This document shows positions 23,884-32,812 of a stretch of 64,000 nucleotides of DNA, piece after piece. The translations under genes and the position numbers were made by a program. Numbering within the stretch: position 1 is the stretch's first letter; each line of letters starts with the position of its first letter. The DNA lies in contig NZ_CAACUY010000022.1 of the NCBI RefSeq assembly GCF_900659615.1, positions 1 to 64,000 of the forward strand. Direction: 5' to 3'. Source of the DNA: Actinomadura fibrosa (GTDB taxonomy: Bacteria; Actinomycetota; Actinomycetes; Streptosporangiales; Streptosporangiaceae). A model generated the notes under the pieces. The model saw nothing but the letters and a program-made list of their open reading frames with translations, had not been told where the DNA came from and did no database searches.

Positions 23884-25187
23884 GGGATCCCGATCTCCTT
23901 GAGCCAGGACGGGGTGCCGTCGAGGTGGGCGGCGCGCAGGTCGCCGGAGCGGGCGTGGCCCTCGAACAGTTCGACGCGGGCGGCCCGTCCGCACACCCGG
24001 CCGAGTTCGGCGGCGGCCACAGGGTCCGTGACCTCTTGGTATGTCACGGTCTTGAGGTATTTGCCGACCCAGAGGCCGCCCGTGTAGCGGGCCGCGCCGC
24101 GCGTCGGGAGGACGTGGTTGGTGCCGATCACCTTGTCGCCGTAGGAGACGCAGGTCCCCGCGCCCAGGAACAGCGCCCCGTAGTTGCGCATCGAGGTCAG
24201 CGCGTCGCGCGGATCGGCGGTGAGGACCTCGACGTGCTCGGACGCGAAGGAGTCCGCGATCGCCCACGCCTCGGCGCGGTCCGCCGCGACGATCACCTGG
24301 CCGTGGTCGCGCCAGGCGGGGCCGGCGAAGTCCTTCGTCGGCATGCCGGGCAGCAGGCGATCGACCAGGTCGATGACCTGGCGGCCGAGGTCCGCGGACG
24401 TGGTGACCAGGACGGCGGGCGAGTCGGGCCCGTGCTCGGCCTGGCTGAGCAGGTCCACGGCGACGGTGACGGGGTCGGCGGTCTCGTCGGCGACGATGAG
24501 GATCTCGGTGGGGCCGGCGATGAGGTCGATGCCGACGGTGCCGAACAGTTGCCGCTTGGCCTCGGCGACGTAGGCGTTGCCGGGGCCGGCGAGCAGGTCG
24601 ACGCGGCCGATGGTCTCGGTGCCGAGGGCGAGGGCGGCGATGGCCTGGACGCCGCCGAGCAGATAGATCTCGTCCGCGCCCGCCAGCGCCATCGCCGCGA
24701 CGGTCGCGGCCGGGATCTCGCCCCGGATCGGCGGCGTGCAGGCGGCGACGCGGGGGACGCCCGCGACCTTGGCCGTGATGATCGTCATGTGCGCGGACGC
24801 GACGAGCGGGTAGCGGCCGCCCGGCACGTAGGCGCCCGACGCGCCGATCGGCACGTTCTTGTGCCCGAGGACGACGCCCGGCAGAGTCTCGACCTCGATG
24901 TCGGTGATCGCCTCGCGCTGCCGTTCGGCGAAGCCGCGCACCTGGGCCTGCACGTAGCGGATGTCCTCGATCACCTGCGGGTCCACGCCCGCGACGATCT
25001 CCTCGACCTGTTCGGGGGACAGCCGGAACGATTCCGGCGACCACCGGTCGAACCTCTCGGAGTAGCGGCGGACGGCGTCGTCGCCGTTCTCTCTGATGTC
25101 CGCGATGACCGAGGTGACTGTCTCGCGGACGCGGTCGTCGGCGGCTTCGGTGACCGGGGCGGATGGGCCCTTCAACGTCGATGACAC
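23880..25187 (-). CDS. Histidinol dehydrogenase-family oxidoreductase (catabolic paralogue)
   Basis: The 435-residue protein is a HisD homologue: GASGAYVPGGRYPLVASAHM, VDLLAGPGNAYVAEAKRQLFG, LIAGPTEILIVAD, the zinc-site SQAEHGPDSPAV, the catalytic SEHVEV pair and GTNHVLPTRGAARYTGG. It begins with GTG. No other his gene is nearby. Catabolic HisD paralogues such as sulfopropanediol dehydrogenase oxidise other alcohols to acids in two NAD-dependent steps, so a comparable role on a pathway intermediate is inferred here. Confidence 0.88.
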   Translation of the reverse strand: MSSTLKGPSAPVTEAADDRVRETVTSVIADIRENGDDAVRRYSERFDRWSPESFRLSPEQVEEIVAGVDPQVIEDIRYVQAQVRGFAERQREAITDIEVETLPGVVLGHKNVPIGASGAYVPGGRYPLVASAHMTIITAKVAGVPRVAACTPPIRGEIPAATVAAMALAGADEIYLLGGVQAIAALALGTETIGRVDLLAGPGNAYVAEAKRQLFGTVGIDLIAGPTEILIVADETADPVTVAVDLLSQAEHGPDSPAVLVTTSADLGRQVIDLVDRLLPGMPTKDFAGPAWRDHGQVIVAADRAEAWAIADSFASEHVEVLTADPRDALTSMRNYGALFLGAGTCVSYGDKVIGTNHVLPTRGAARYTGGLWVGKYLKTVTYQEVTDPVAAAELGRVCGRAARVELFEGHARSGDLRAAHLDGTPSWLKEIGIP

Positions 25188-25188
25188 G

Positions 25189-25719
25189 TCAGGATTCCTC
25201 TCGGGGGCGCATGGGGTCGTGGAAGAGGGAGCCCAGGACGTCCGGGCCGAGCACGTCCGCGAGCGAGTCGGTGAAGACGCCGTCGACGAGCACGAACACC
25301 ATGCGGGCGGGCACGGCGCCGCGGTTCTCCCAGCGGTGGACGGTGCCGCGCTGGACGACCACGTCGCCCGCGCGGAGTACGGTCTCGGCGCCGTCCAGCA
25401 CCAGGACGACCTCGCCGTCCAGGACGATCCCGTAGTCGATCGACCGGGTCCGGTGCGTGGGCGAGACCAGGCCGGGCGGGAACACGTTCACCCGGATCTT
25501 CGTGCCGCCCGGTTCGGGTGGGACGGTCAGGGAACGCGCCGTCGGCTCGCCTTCGGTGGCCGTGATGGGCGCGGGCATGGCGTCGGTGCACCAGATCTCG
25601 TGGAAGGCCGCGCCGTCGGGCGCCGTACGGGCGACCGGCGGCGCGCCGTCCGACAGGAACACCGACCGTCCCGCCGCGTCGTGGCCGGTGACGACCCTGC
25701 GCGGGCTCGCGCCGCTCAT
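25189..25719 (-). CDS. Cupin-domain protein
   Basis: The 176-residue protein has a single cupin core: THRTRSIDYGIVLDGEVVLVLDGAETVLRAGDVVVQRGTVHRWENRGAVPARMVFVLVDG. His and Glu positions for a metal are only partly canonical (H in PTHRTRS, H in TVHRW). It could be a small dioxygenase, isomerase or binding protein. It is coupled to the dioxygenase gene by a 4-bp overlap. Confidence 0.82.
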   Translation of the reverse strand: MSGASPRRVVTGHDAAGRSVFLSDGAPPVARTAPDGAAFHEIWCTDAMPAPITATEGEPTARSLTVPPEPGGTKIRVNVFPPGLVSPTHRTRSIDYGIVLDGEVVLVLDGAETVLRAGDVVVQRGTVHRWENRGAVPARMVFVLVDGVFTDSLADVLGPDVLGSLFHDPMRPREES

Positions 25720-26651
25720 ACCGGCGGCGCCTGGAACAGCACGTCGGGGTCGTTGAACTGCTCCTTGGCGATGACCTCGCTCATCGGGTCGGCGGTGCCC
25801 CACTGGTCCTGCGTGCGCTGGTCGTCCACGTCGTGCCGGTCCGGATGCCAGGTGTCCTCGTCGACGACGGCCAGCTCGGTCGTGTACTCGACGGTGTTGC
25901 CGTGCGGGTCGTGGAAGTAGGAGAAGGTGTTGTCGCCCGCGAGGTGGCGGCCCGGGCCCCAGGTCAGCCTGGTGCCGGCGCGCAGAGCGCGGCCCGTCCC
26001 GCGCATGTACTCCTCGACGCCGCGCATCTCGAAGGACGCGTGGTGCAGGGACACGTGCGGGCCGCGGGCGATCGCGAAGCTGTGGTGCAGCCGGTTGCAG
26101 CGCATGAAGTACATGAGGTCGCCCATGCGGTGGCTGTAGAGCGTGTCCGAGAGCCGGAACCCGAGGTGCCGTTCGTAGAAGGCGCGCAGCCGTTCCGGAT
26201 GATCGGAGTTGACCACGCAGTGCGACAGGCGGACCGGGATCGCCTCGCGCTCCTCGATCTTGCGGTGGACGCGCGGGGACACACCGGACGAGACCTCCAC
26301 GACCCGCCCGTCGGGGTCGAAGAAGCGGAGGCCGTAGCCGCCGCCCGGCGTGTCCAGAAGCCGTGGCTCGTGGACGAGTGAAACGTTCCCGGCGATCAGC
26401 CTGGAGGCGAGGGCGTCGACGTCCGCGCTGGTCGCGGCGCCGAACGCGACCAGGTCCATGCGCTTTCGCTCGTCCCGGCGCAGCCGCACGACGTAGTGCT
26501 CGGGGCTGCCTTCGGCGGCGAAGAACGCCAGCCCGCCATCGCGGGCGACCTCCGTGAGCCCCCAGACGCCGGTGTAGAAGGCGCGCTGGCGCTCGAAGTC
26601 GGGGACCGCCAGGTCGAGGTGGCGGAGGTGGGTGATGGGCTGAAGTGTCAT
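25716..26651 (-). CDS. Type I extradiol (VOC) ring-cleavage dioxygenase
   Basis: The 311-residue two-domain VOC protein begins HLRHLDLAVPDFERQRAFYTGVWG. The second domain carries the three iron ligands in the usual spacing: His in RLSHCVVNSDHP, His in VSLHHASFEMRG and Glu in HGNTVEYTTEL. Such enzymes open catechol-like rings at the meta position with Fe(II) and O2. The C-terminal 40 residues form an acidic extension. It lies between a FAH hydrolase and the cupin gene in one operon. Confidence 0.88.
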   Translation of the reverse strand: MTLQPITHLRHLDLAVPDFERQRAFYTGVWGLTEVARDGGLAFFAAEGSPEHYVVRLRRDERKRMDLVAFGAATSADVDALASRLIAGNVSLVHEPRLLDTPGGGYGLRFFDPDGRVVEVSSGVSPRVHRKIEEREAIPVRLSHCVVNSDHPERLRAFYERHLGFRLSDTLYSHRMGDLMYFMRCNRLHHSFAIARGPHVSLHHASFEMRGVEEYMRGTGRALRAGTRLTWGPGRHLAGDNTFSYFHDPHGNTVEYTTELAVVDEDTWHPDRHDVDDQRTQDQWGTADPMSEVIAKEQFNDPDVLFQAPPV

Positions 26652-26658
26652 GTCGCTC

Positions 26659-27717
26659 TCATTGGGAGTCGGCTGTACAGGTGTTGCGCTGGTGGCCCAG
26701 ACCGGTGATCTCCGCGTCCAGGACGTCGCCGGGGCGCAGGAACGTCCCCCAGTGGGCGCCGTTGCCTGCCGGGGACCCGGTCAGCAGCAGATCGCCGGGG
26801 CGCAGCGTGCTCGTCGCGGAGGCGTAGGAGACCAGCGTCGCGATGTCGAAGATCATGTCCTTGGTCGACTCGTCCTGCCGGACCGCGCCGTTGTGCCGCA
26901 GAGTGATCCGCAGGTCGGACGGATCGGGCACGAACGCGGCGGGGACGAGGAACGGCCCGGTCGGCAGGAACGTGTCGGCGTTCTTGGCGGTGAACCAGTC
27001 GGTGCCGATGGCCTTCAGGTCCGGCCGGTAGAGGCGGTCGCGGGTCGTGATGTCGTTGCAGATGGTGTAGGCCGCGACGTGCGACATCGCCTCGGCCCGC
27101 GGGATGTGCCGCCCCGCCCGGCCGATGACGAGGGCGAGCTCCAGCTCCCAGTCGTGCTGCTCGCCCTCCGCCGGAAGGATCACCTGGTCGTACGGCCCGC
27201 ACATCGCGCGGACGCTGCCGAGGAAGATGTACGGGACGCCGTCGCGGGCCCGCTCGTCCATCATCCGCTCGGCGTCGGCGCGCGCCTCCTCCTGCGTCGC
27301 GCCGTGCACGCTCTCGCGTTCCGCCGCGACGAGGTCGACGACGTGACGCCGGTAGTTGGCACCGCTCTGCAGGATCTGGCCGGGCTCGATCGGTGCCAGG
27401 ACGGCCAGTTCCGCCAGCTCGTGCCACGTCCCGCCGGGATCGCCGGCCAGCGTCGCCAGGCGTTCGAGCGTGCCGGGCCAGTCGTCGAACAGGTCGCGGA
27501 CGGCCGGGGCCAGGTCCGACAGGTCGCGGACGCGCGGCCCGACGACCAGCCCGGGGAAGCGCCGGCCGTCACGCGCGAACGTGCCCAGGGCGAACGGGCC
27601 CGCGTGGACGGGCGGACGTGTCGTCGGTGAGTCGGGCACGGCTGGCTCCAGTGTCGGGAGGGGCGGGGTCGCACCGACGACGCTAGGCAACGGGACGGCG
27701 GCGGCGGAAATGGTCAT
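26659..27717 (-). CDS. Fumarylacetoacetate hydrolase family protein
   Basis: The 352-residue protein has the FAH fold: ILQSGANYRRHVVDL, metal ligands in HDWELELALVIGRAG and YTICNDITTRDR, GTDWFTAKNADTFLPTGPFLVP, and LLTGSPAGNG. The family hydrolyses or hydrates and isomerises ring-cleavage products. First gene of the leftward operon of cluster A; the ATG at 27717 has no strong Shine-Dalgarno, so a leaderless or GTG start cannot be excluded. The N-terminal 50 residues are low-complexity. Confidence 0.87.
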   Translation of the reverse strand: MTISAAAVPLPSVVGATPPLPTLEPAVPDSPTTRPPVHAGPFALGTFARDGRRFPGLVVGPRVRDLSDLAPAVRDLFDDWPGTLERLATLAGDPGGTWHELAELAVLAPIEPGQILQSGANYRRHVVDLVAAERESVHGATQEEARADAERMMDERARDGVPYIFLGSVRAMCGPYDQVILPAEGEQHDWELELALVIGRAGRHIPRAEAMSHVAAYTICNDITTRDRLYRPDLKAIGTDWFTAKNADTFLPTGPFLVPAAFVPDPSDLRITLRHNGAVRQDESTKDMIFDIATLVSYASATSTLRPGDLLLTGSPAGNGAHWGTFLRPGDVLDAEITGLGHQRNTCTADSQ

Positions 27718-27741
27718 TGGCGATGGCAGGCATCGGCGGTG

Positions 27742-27796
27742 CCGAACCACCGCCGAACCACCGCCGATTCACCGTCGGACCGCCGTCGGACCGCCA
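27742..27796. repeat. Five 11-bp tandem repeats in the divergent promoter region
   Basis: Five contiguous 11-bp units lie in the 209-bp gap between the divergent operons of cluster A: CCGAACCACCG twice, CCGATTCACCG, TCGGACCGCCG and TCGGACCGCCA. The period is one DNA helical turn, so bound proteins would line up on one face. An activator array is plausible but unproven. Confidence 0.5.
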
Positions 27797-27819
27797 TCGC
27801 CGCCGCCCCGCCCGCGGGT

Positions 27820-27834
27820 ATCGCGCCCGGCGAT
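27820..27834. promoter_or_regulatory. LysR-type T-N11-A box
   Basis: ATCGC-GCCCG-GCGAT is a perfect 5-bp inverted repeat with the T-N11-A pattern bound by LysR regulators. It lies midway in the cluster A divergent region and is the natural target for the LysR protein encoded at 32813-33763. Confidence 0.5.
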
Positions 27835-27926
27835 GCGTACCCCCTCGCTTGCCGATGGCTCGATCCGTTGACCTTTCGGCGGATGCCGCAGCAAGGTCGA
27901 GGAACCCCGGACCCGAGGAGTTCCCT

Positions 27927-28235
27927 GTGATCGTCGAGCATGCCGAGCTGGCCGTCGCGGCCGGCCGGGAGGCCGAGTTCGCGTCCGCCTTCGACGAGGC
28001 CGCGAAGGTCATCGCGCAGGCCGACGGGTTCCGCTGGGTGCGGCTGCTGCGCTGCGTCGAGCGGCCCGGCGCCCACCTGCTCCTGGTCGGCTGGGAGTCG
28101 GTCGAGGCGCACACCGAGGGTTTCCGCGGGTCCGAGCTGTTCGCGCGGTGGCGGGCCCTGGTCGGGCCGTTCTTCGCCGCCGCCCCCGTCGTCGAGCACT
28201 ACACGCCGCTCGGCGCCGCCGTCCCGTCTCTCTAA
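27927..28235 (+). CDS. Antibiotic biosynthesis monooxygenase (ABM) domain protein
   Basis: The 102-residue protein starts at GTG behind GAGGAG as VIVEHAELAVAAGREAEFASAF. It matches the ABM fold: AKVIAQADGFRWVRLLRCVERPGAHLLLVGWESVEAHTEGFRGSELFARWRALVGPFF. Small cofactor-free monooxygenases of this family hydroxylate phenols to quinones, but many are uncharacterised. First gene of the rightward operon of cluster A. Confidence 0.82.
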   Translation: MIVEHAELAVAAGREAEFASAFDEAAKVIAQADGFRWVRLLRCVERPGAHLLLVGWESVEAHTEGFRGSELFARWRALVGPFFAAAPVVEHYTPLGAAVPSL

Positions 28236-28243
28236 GGATGTCC

Positions 28244-29368
28244 ATGTCCGTCTCGAAAGTGCTCGTCGTCGGCGGCGGCATCACCGGCAGCATGCTGGCC
28301 GTGGCCCTTGCCGGGCGCGGCGTCGAGGTCCATCTCGCCGAGATCTCACCGCGCTGGTTCGGCGTGGGGCACGGCATCACGGTGCAGGGCAACGCGCTCA
28401 AGGCGCTGCGCTCCATCGGCGTCCTGGACCGGGTGCTGGAGCACGCCGTGCCGTTCGACATGCTCCGGATGCGGCGGGCCGACGGCTCGCTGATCGCCGA
28501 GGTCCCGACTCCGCGCACCGGCGGCGACGACCTGCCCGCGACGGCCGGCTCGCTGCGCTCGTCGCTGCAGGAGGCCCTGTGCGACGCCGTGTCCGAGGCG
28601 GGCGTCACCGTGCGGCTGGGCCTCAGCGTGGCCCGGTTCGACCAGGCGCCGGGGCATGTGGACGTCACCTTCACCGACGGTTCGTCCGGCCGGTACGACC
28701 TGGTCGCCGGGGCGGACGGCATCCAGTCGCGGGTGCGGTCGATGCTCGGGTTCGCGGCGGCGCCGCGCCCGGTCGGGATGAGCATCTTCCGCTTCGTCGC
28801 CGCCCGCCCCCCTGAGATGGACTGCGCCGAGGTGTACTACGGCGGCCCCAGGTACAAGGCCGGGTACAGCCCGATCTCCGCGGACCGGTGCTACGCCTAC
28901 CTGCTGGACGAGAACCTGGACGCCTCGCTGATCAGCTCGGACGCGCCGATGCCGCTGCTGCGGGAGCGAGGCGCCGGGTACGGCGGCATGTGGGGGGCGA
29001 TCCTGGAGTCGCTCCCGGAGGGCACCCGGGTCGACTACCGCTGGATCGAGAGCATCCTGCTGGAGGACCCCTGGTACGCCGGACGGGTGATCGTCGTCGG
29101 CGACGCGGCGCACGCCTGTCCGCCGCTGATCGCGCAGGGCGCGGCGATGTGCGCCGAGGACGCGGTCGTGCTCGCCGAGCAGGTCACCGGGACGGCCCCG
29201 CTGGAGAAGGCCCTGCGGGAGTTCATGGACCGGCGGATGCCGCGGGTCAGGACCGTCCTGGACAACTCGCTGCTGCTGGCCGACTGGGAGATCAACCCCG
29301 GGACGCCCGGCGCCGACCCGGCCGGCGTCATGTCGCGGACGCTGGACTTCCTGCGGGAGCCCGCGTGA
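28244..29368 (+). CDS. FAD-dependent (class A) monooxygenase
   Basis: The 374-residue flavoprotein has the Rossmann motif KVLVVGGGITGSMLAVALAGRGVEVHLAE, the DG-type motif DLVAGADGIQSRVR and the second FAD motif VIVVGDAAHACPPLIAQGAAMCAEDA. It is a class A aromatic hydroxylase homologue, likely introducing a hydroxyl into a ring before cleavage. The second of two in-frame ATGs has the better spacing to AAGGA. The next gene overlaps by 4 bp. Confidence 0.88.
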   Translation: MSVSKVLVVGGGITGSMLAVALAGRGVEVHLAEISPRWFGVGHGITVQGNALKALRSIGVLDRVLEHAVPFDMLRMRRADGSLIAEVPTPRTGGDDLPATAGSLRSSLQEALCDAVSEAGVTVRLGLSVARFDQAPGHVDVTFTDGSSGRYDLVAGADGIQSRVRSMLGFAAAPRPVGMSIFRFVAARPPEMDCAEVYYGGPRYKAGYSPISADRCYAYLLDENLDASLISSDAPMPLLRERGAGYGGMWGAILESLPEGTRVDYRWIESILLEDPWYAGRVIVVGDAAHACPPLIAQGAAMCAEDAVVLAEQVTGTAPLEKALREFMDRRMPRVRTVLDNSLLLADWEINPGTPGADPAGVMSRTLDFLREPA

Positions 29369-30348
29369 ACGTCGACTTCCACGGGCATCTCGCGGTGCCC
29401 GCCGCCGACTCCCTGGTGGACGGCGAGCCCGGTTTCGCCGGCGAACTGGCCGACGAGCGGCGCACCCACGCCGAGGTGAGCCTGGCGCTCAACCGCGCCC
29501 AGCTCGCCCGGCTCCGTCCCAAGCTGACGGACGTCGCGGTGCGGCTCGTCGACATGGACGCGATGGGGGTGGATGTCCAGGTCGTCGGCCCGATGCCGAT
29601 GCACCACCCCTGGGCCGGGCCCGCCCTGGCCGAGGACCTGGCGTCCACCGTCAACGAAGCCGTCGCCGCGCACTGCGCGCAGGCTCCGGATCGTCTCGCC
29701 GGCCTCGGGACCGTCCCCCTCCAGCACCCGGACCTGGCCGTGACGCACCTGAGGCGGTGCCGCGAACTCGGGCTGCGCGGGATCAGCGTCTCGACCAGGG
29801 TCGGCGGACGCGAGCTCGCCGACCCGGCGCACGACCCGGTGTGGGCGGCGGCCCAGGACCTGGGCGCGCTGGTGTTCATCCACCCCTGGGGCTGCTCGCT
29901 GGGCGAGCGGCTCGCGGCCCGCTACCTCGGCAACACCGTCGGGCAACCGGTCGAGACCACGCTCGCGCTGTCCCACCTGATCTTCACCGGCGCGCTGGAC
30001 CGGTTCCCGCGGCTGCGGCTGGTCGCCGCGCACGGCGGCGGCTACCTGCCCACCTACATCGGGCGCAGCGACCACGCCTGGCACGTCCGCGACGACGCCC
30101 GCGGGTGCGAACGGCCGCCCAGCGAGTATCTGCGCCGGATGTGGTTCGACGCCCTCGTCTACACCTCCGCCGGGCTCCGGCACCTGGTCGAGGCCGCCGG
30201 TGCGGACCGGGTCGTGCTCGGCACCGACTACCCGTTCGACATGGGCGTGGACGACCCGCTCCGCCGTCTGGACGCCGCCGGACTCGACCCCGCCGACCGG
30301 GAAGCGGTCGCCGGACGGAACGCGAAGGAACTGCTGGGATGGGGATGA
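29365..30348 (+). CDS. ACMSD-type amidohydrolase (decarboxylase or hydrolase)
   Basis: The 327-residue protein begins VNVDFHGHLAVP, with the HxH metal motif. Further ligands are in LVFIHPWGCSLGER, RLVAAHGGGYLPTYIGR and VVLGTDYPFDMG. It belongs to amidohydrolase_2, which includes aminocarboxymuconate semialdehyde decarboxylase and gamma-resorcylate decarboxylase. A non-oxidative decarboxylation in the pathway is a reasonable guess. GTGA overlap with the monooxygenase and ATGA overlap with the oxidase show tight coupling. Confidence 0.87.
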   Translation: MNVDFHGHLAVPAADSLVDGEPGFAGELADERRTHAEVSLALNRAQLARLRPKLTDVAVRLVDMDAMGVDVQVVGPMPMHHPWAGPALAEDLASTVNEAVAAHCAQAPDRLAGLGTVPLQHPDLAVTHLRRCRELGLRGISVSTRVGGRELADPAHDPVWAAAQDLGALVFIHPWGCSLGERLAARYLGNTVGQPVETTLALSHLIFTGALDRFPRLRLVAAHGGGYLPTYIGRSDHAWHVRDDARGCERPPSEYLRRMWFDALVYTSAGLRHLVEAAGADRVVLGTDYPFDMGVDDPLRRLDAAGLDPADREAVAGRNAKELLGWG

Positions 30349-31724
30349 CCTTCACGGGCACGCTGCATCTGCCGGGGGACGACGGCTTCGCCGAGGCCGT
30401 GTCCGGGCGGCTCTTCAACGCCCGGCGTCCGGCGCACCGCCGGCCCGCCGCCGTCCTCGAAGCCGCGACGGAACAGGACGTGGTGGACGGTGTCCGGCTG
30501 GCCATCGAGCGCGGCTGGAAGGTCGCGGTGCGGTCCGGCGGGCACAGCTGGGCGTCGTGGAGCGTGCGGGACGACGCGCTGCTCATCGACCTCGGCCGTT
30601 TCCGGGAGATGCGCTACGACGCGGCCACCGGGACCGTCACCGCCACTCCGTCCATCAAAGGCGGCGACGAGCTCAACCCTTATCTGGCCCGGTTCGGGCG
30701 GTTCTTCAATGGCGGGCACTGCCCGTCCGTGGGCATCGGCGGATTCCTGCTGCAAGGGGGCCAGGGCTGGAACGCGCGCGGCTGGGGGTGGGCCGCCGAG
30801 AGCATCGCGGCGATCGACCTCGTGACCGCCGAAGGCGAACTGGTCCGGGCGGACGAGACACAGAATGCGGACCTGTTCTGGGCGGCTCGCGGTGCCGGTC
30901 CGGGCTTCTTCGGCGCGGTTACCCGCTTCCATCTGCGGACGCGTCCGCTGCCCAAGGCGATGGCGTTCACGGTCCACGCCTATCCGCTCTCCCTGTTCGA
31001 CCAGGTCATGACGTGGCTGCACGGGATGCATCACACGGTCTCACCGCTCGTCGAGATCGTCGCCGTCACCCAGACGCCGGACGAGCCGCTGCCCGGCCAC
31101 ACCGGCGGCGAGGTGCTGCTCGTCACCGGCGTCGCCATGACCGACACCCTTGACGAAGGGCGCCGGGCGCTCGCGCCCCTGCACGCCAACCCCTACGCCG
31201 ATCGCGCGCTGCTCCGCGTCGAGGCGGAGCCCACGAGCCTCGGCGAGCAGATCGCCAAGCAGCGCGTCGCCAACCCGGAAGGGCACCGCTACCTCGTCGA
31301 CAACGCCTGGCTGCGGGGGGCGCCCGATCAGGTGGTCCCGGCGATGCGCAGGGCGTTCACGACGCATCCGACCGAGCGGAGCTTCACGATCTGGTTCAGC
31401 ATGGCGCCGCTGCGCGAACTGCCCGACATGGCGTTCTCGCTCCAGAGCGAGATCTACTCGGCCACCTACGTGGTCTACGACGACGCCTCCCGCGACGAGG
31501 AACTCGCGGAATGGCTGCGGCGGGCGATGGCCGACATGGAAGCGGTCACGGCCGGCCAGTACCTCGGCGATTCCGACTTCACCGAGCGGCGGCTGAAGTT
31601 CATGGGGGACCGGCAATGGGCGCGATTGCGGCGCATCCGCGCCGAACGCGACCCGAAGGGCCTGTTCGCCGGCTACCTGGTCGATGACGACGGGCTCCTG
31701 AACATCAACCACTGGGAGCTGTAG
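30345..31724 (+). CDS. FAD-linked oxidase with berberine-bridge (bicovalent) features
   Basis: The 459-residue oxidoreductase has a PCMH-type FAD domain: VRSGGHSWASW, with the His that normally binds FAD covalently, and FFNGGHCPSVGIGGFLLQGGQGWNARGWG, with the Cys used as the second covalent link. The C-terminus has a BBE-like end (RRIRAERDPKGLFAGYLV). It probably oxidises a phenolic or alcohol substrate using O2. The ATG at 30345 overlaps the amidohydrolase stop; an ATG two codons earlier is possible. Confidence 0.87.
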   Translation: MTFTGTLHLPGDDGFAEAVSGRLFNARRPAHRRPAAVLEAATEQDVVDGVRLAIERGWKVAVRSGGHSWASWSVRDDALLIDLGRFREMRYDAATGTVTATPSIKGGDELNPYLARFGRFFNGGHCPSVGIGGFLLQGGQGWNARGWGWAAESIAAIDLVTAEGELVRADETQNADLFWAARGAGPGFFGAVTRFHLRTRPLPKAMAFTVHAYPLSLFDQVMTWLHGMHHTVSPLVEIVAVTQTPDEPLPGHTGGEVLLVTGVAMTDTLDEGRRALAPLHANPYADRALLRVEAEPTSLGEQIAKQRVANPEGHRYLVDNAWLRGAPDQVVPAMRRAFTTHPTERSFTIWFSMAPLRELPDMAFSLQSEIYSATYVVYDDASRDEELAEWLRRAMADMEAVTAGQYLGDSDFTERRLKFMGDRQWARLRRIRAERDPKGLFAGYLVDDDGLLNINHWEL

Positions 31725-31726
31725 GA

Positions 31727-32683
31727 ATGCGCTTCGCGACGTACGAGCACGACGGGACCGAGCGGGCCGGGGTGGTCCAGGGCGACGGGATCCACCCGCT
31801 GCCCGAGGGCGCCACCGTGCTGGAGCTGATCCGGTCGGGGACCCTGCGAGACGAGGGCACCGAGGCACTCGGCCGGCCCGCCGTCCACACCGTCGCGGAC
31901 GTCCGGCTGCTGCCACCGCTGAACCCGCCCAGCATCCGCGATTTCGTCGCCTTCGAGGCCCACATCGAGGGCGTCTCCAGGAGCCTGGACGGGATGGAGC
32001 ACGTTCCCGAGGTCTGGTACCGGGCGCCCGCCTTCTACTTCACGAACCCGCATGCCGCCGTAGGGGCGCATGACGACGTGCCGGTGCCGGCCGGCTGCTC
32101 GGTGCTCGACTTCGAACTGGAGGTCGGCGCCGTCATCGGACGCTCCGGCCGCGACCTCACGCCCGAGCGGGCCCGCGACCACATCATCGGTTACACGATC
32201 TTCAACGACTGGTCGGCGCGCGATCTGCAGAAGCCGGAGAAGGAGCTCGGGCTCGGCTTCGCCAAGGGCAAGGACTTCGCCAACACCCTCGGCCCATGGC
32301 TGGTCACCGCCGACGAGCTGGAGCACCGCCGGGACGCCGACGGCTACCTCGACCTGGAGATGCGGGTGTCGCTCAACGGAGCCCCGCTCGGCCGCGACAC
32401 GCTCGCCAACGCGTCATGGACGTTCGACGAGATGGTGGCCTACGCCTCCCGCGACGCCTGGGTGCGTCCCGGTGACGTCCTCGGATCCGGTACGTGCGGA
32501 TGGGGCTGCCTCGCCGAGATCTGGGGACGGGCCGGCGAGCGGACCCCGCCCCCGCTCTCGCCCGGCGACGAGGTCACGATGACCGTCGAGGGCATCGGCA
32601 CGATCCGCAACACCATCGTGCCCGGACGCGCCGGCGCCTACCTGCCGCGCGCCCGCGCGCGCGGCCGCACGCCCCGGCCTTGA
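31727..32683 (+). CDS. Fumarylacetoacetate hydrolase family protein
   Basis: The 318-residue FAH protein has RFATYEHDGTERAGVV at the start, the metal ligands in LDFELEVGAVIGRSG and IFNDWSARDLQ, KGKDFANTLGPWLVT and SGTCGWGCLAEIWGR. It likely processes the ring-opened product. Last enzyme gene of the rightward operon, with a terminator 50 bp downstream. A second FAH gene in the divergent operon suggests two different substrates or sequential hydration and hydrolysis. Confidence 0.88.
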   Translation: MRFATYEHDGTERAGVVQGDGIHPLPEGATVLELIRSGTLRDEGTEALGRPAVHTVADVRLLPPLNPPSIRDFVAFEAHIEGVSRSLDGMEHVPEVWYRAPAFYFTNPHAAVGAHDDVPVPAGCSVLDFELEVGAVIGRSGRDLTPERARDHIIGYTIFNDWSARDLQKPEKELGLGFAKGKDFANTLGPWLVTADELEHRRDADGYLDLEMRVSLNGAPLGRDTLANASWTFDEMVAYASRDAWVRPGDVLGSGTCGWGCLAEIWGRAGERTPPPLSPGDEVTMTVEGIGTIRNTIVPGRAGAYLPRARARGRTPRP

Positions 32684-32731
32684 GCCCGCACGCCCCCGGT
32701 CCTGCCGGCGGATGAAGCTTTCATGAGAGTG

Positions 32732-32758
32732 CAAAGGCCCCCTTCCAGGGGGTCTTTG
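32732..32758 (+). terminator. Terminator after the rightward operon of cluster A
   Basis: CAAAGGCCCCC (32732-32742) pairs with GGGGGTCTTTG (32748-32758) with one G-U pair and a 5-nt loop. It separates the catabolic operon from the LysR gene. Confidence 0.65.
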
Positions 32759-32812
32759 TGCTGGTTAGACTCCATTTCACCTCTGTTGATCCACCCCGTC
32801 GAGAGGTGCCCC

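Noticed and set aside
27718..27926. CRISPR-like array
   Set aside because: The 11-bp units are contiguous and have no spacers; no cas gene is present in the window.
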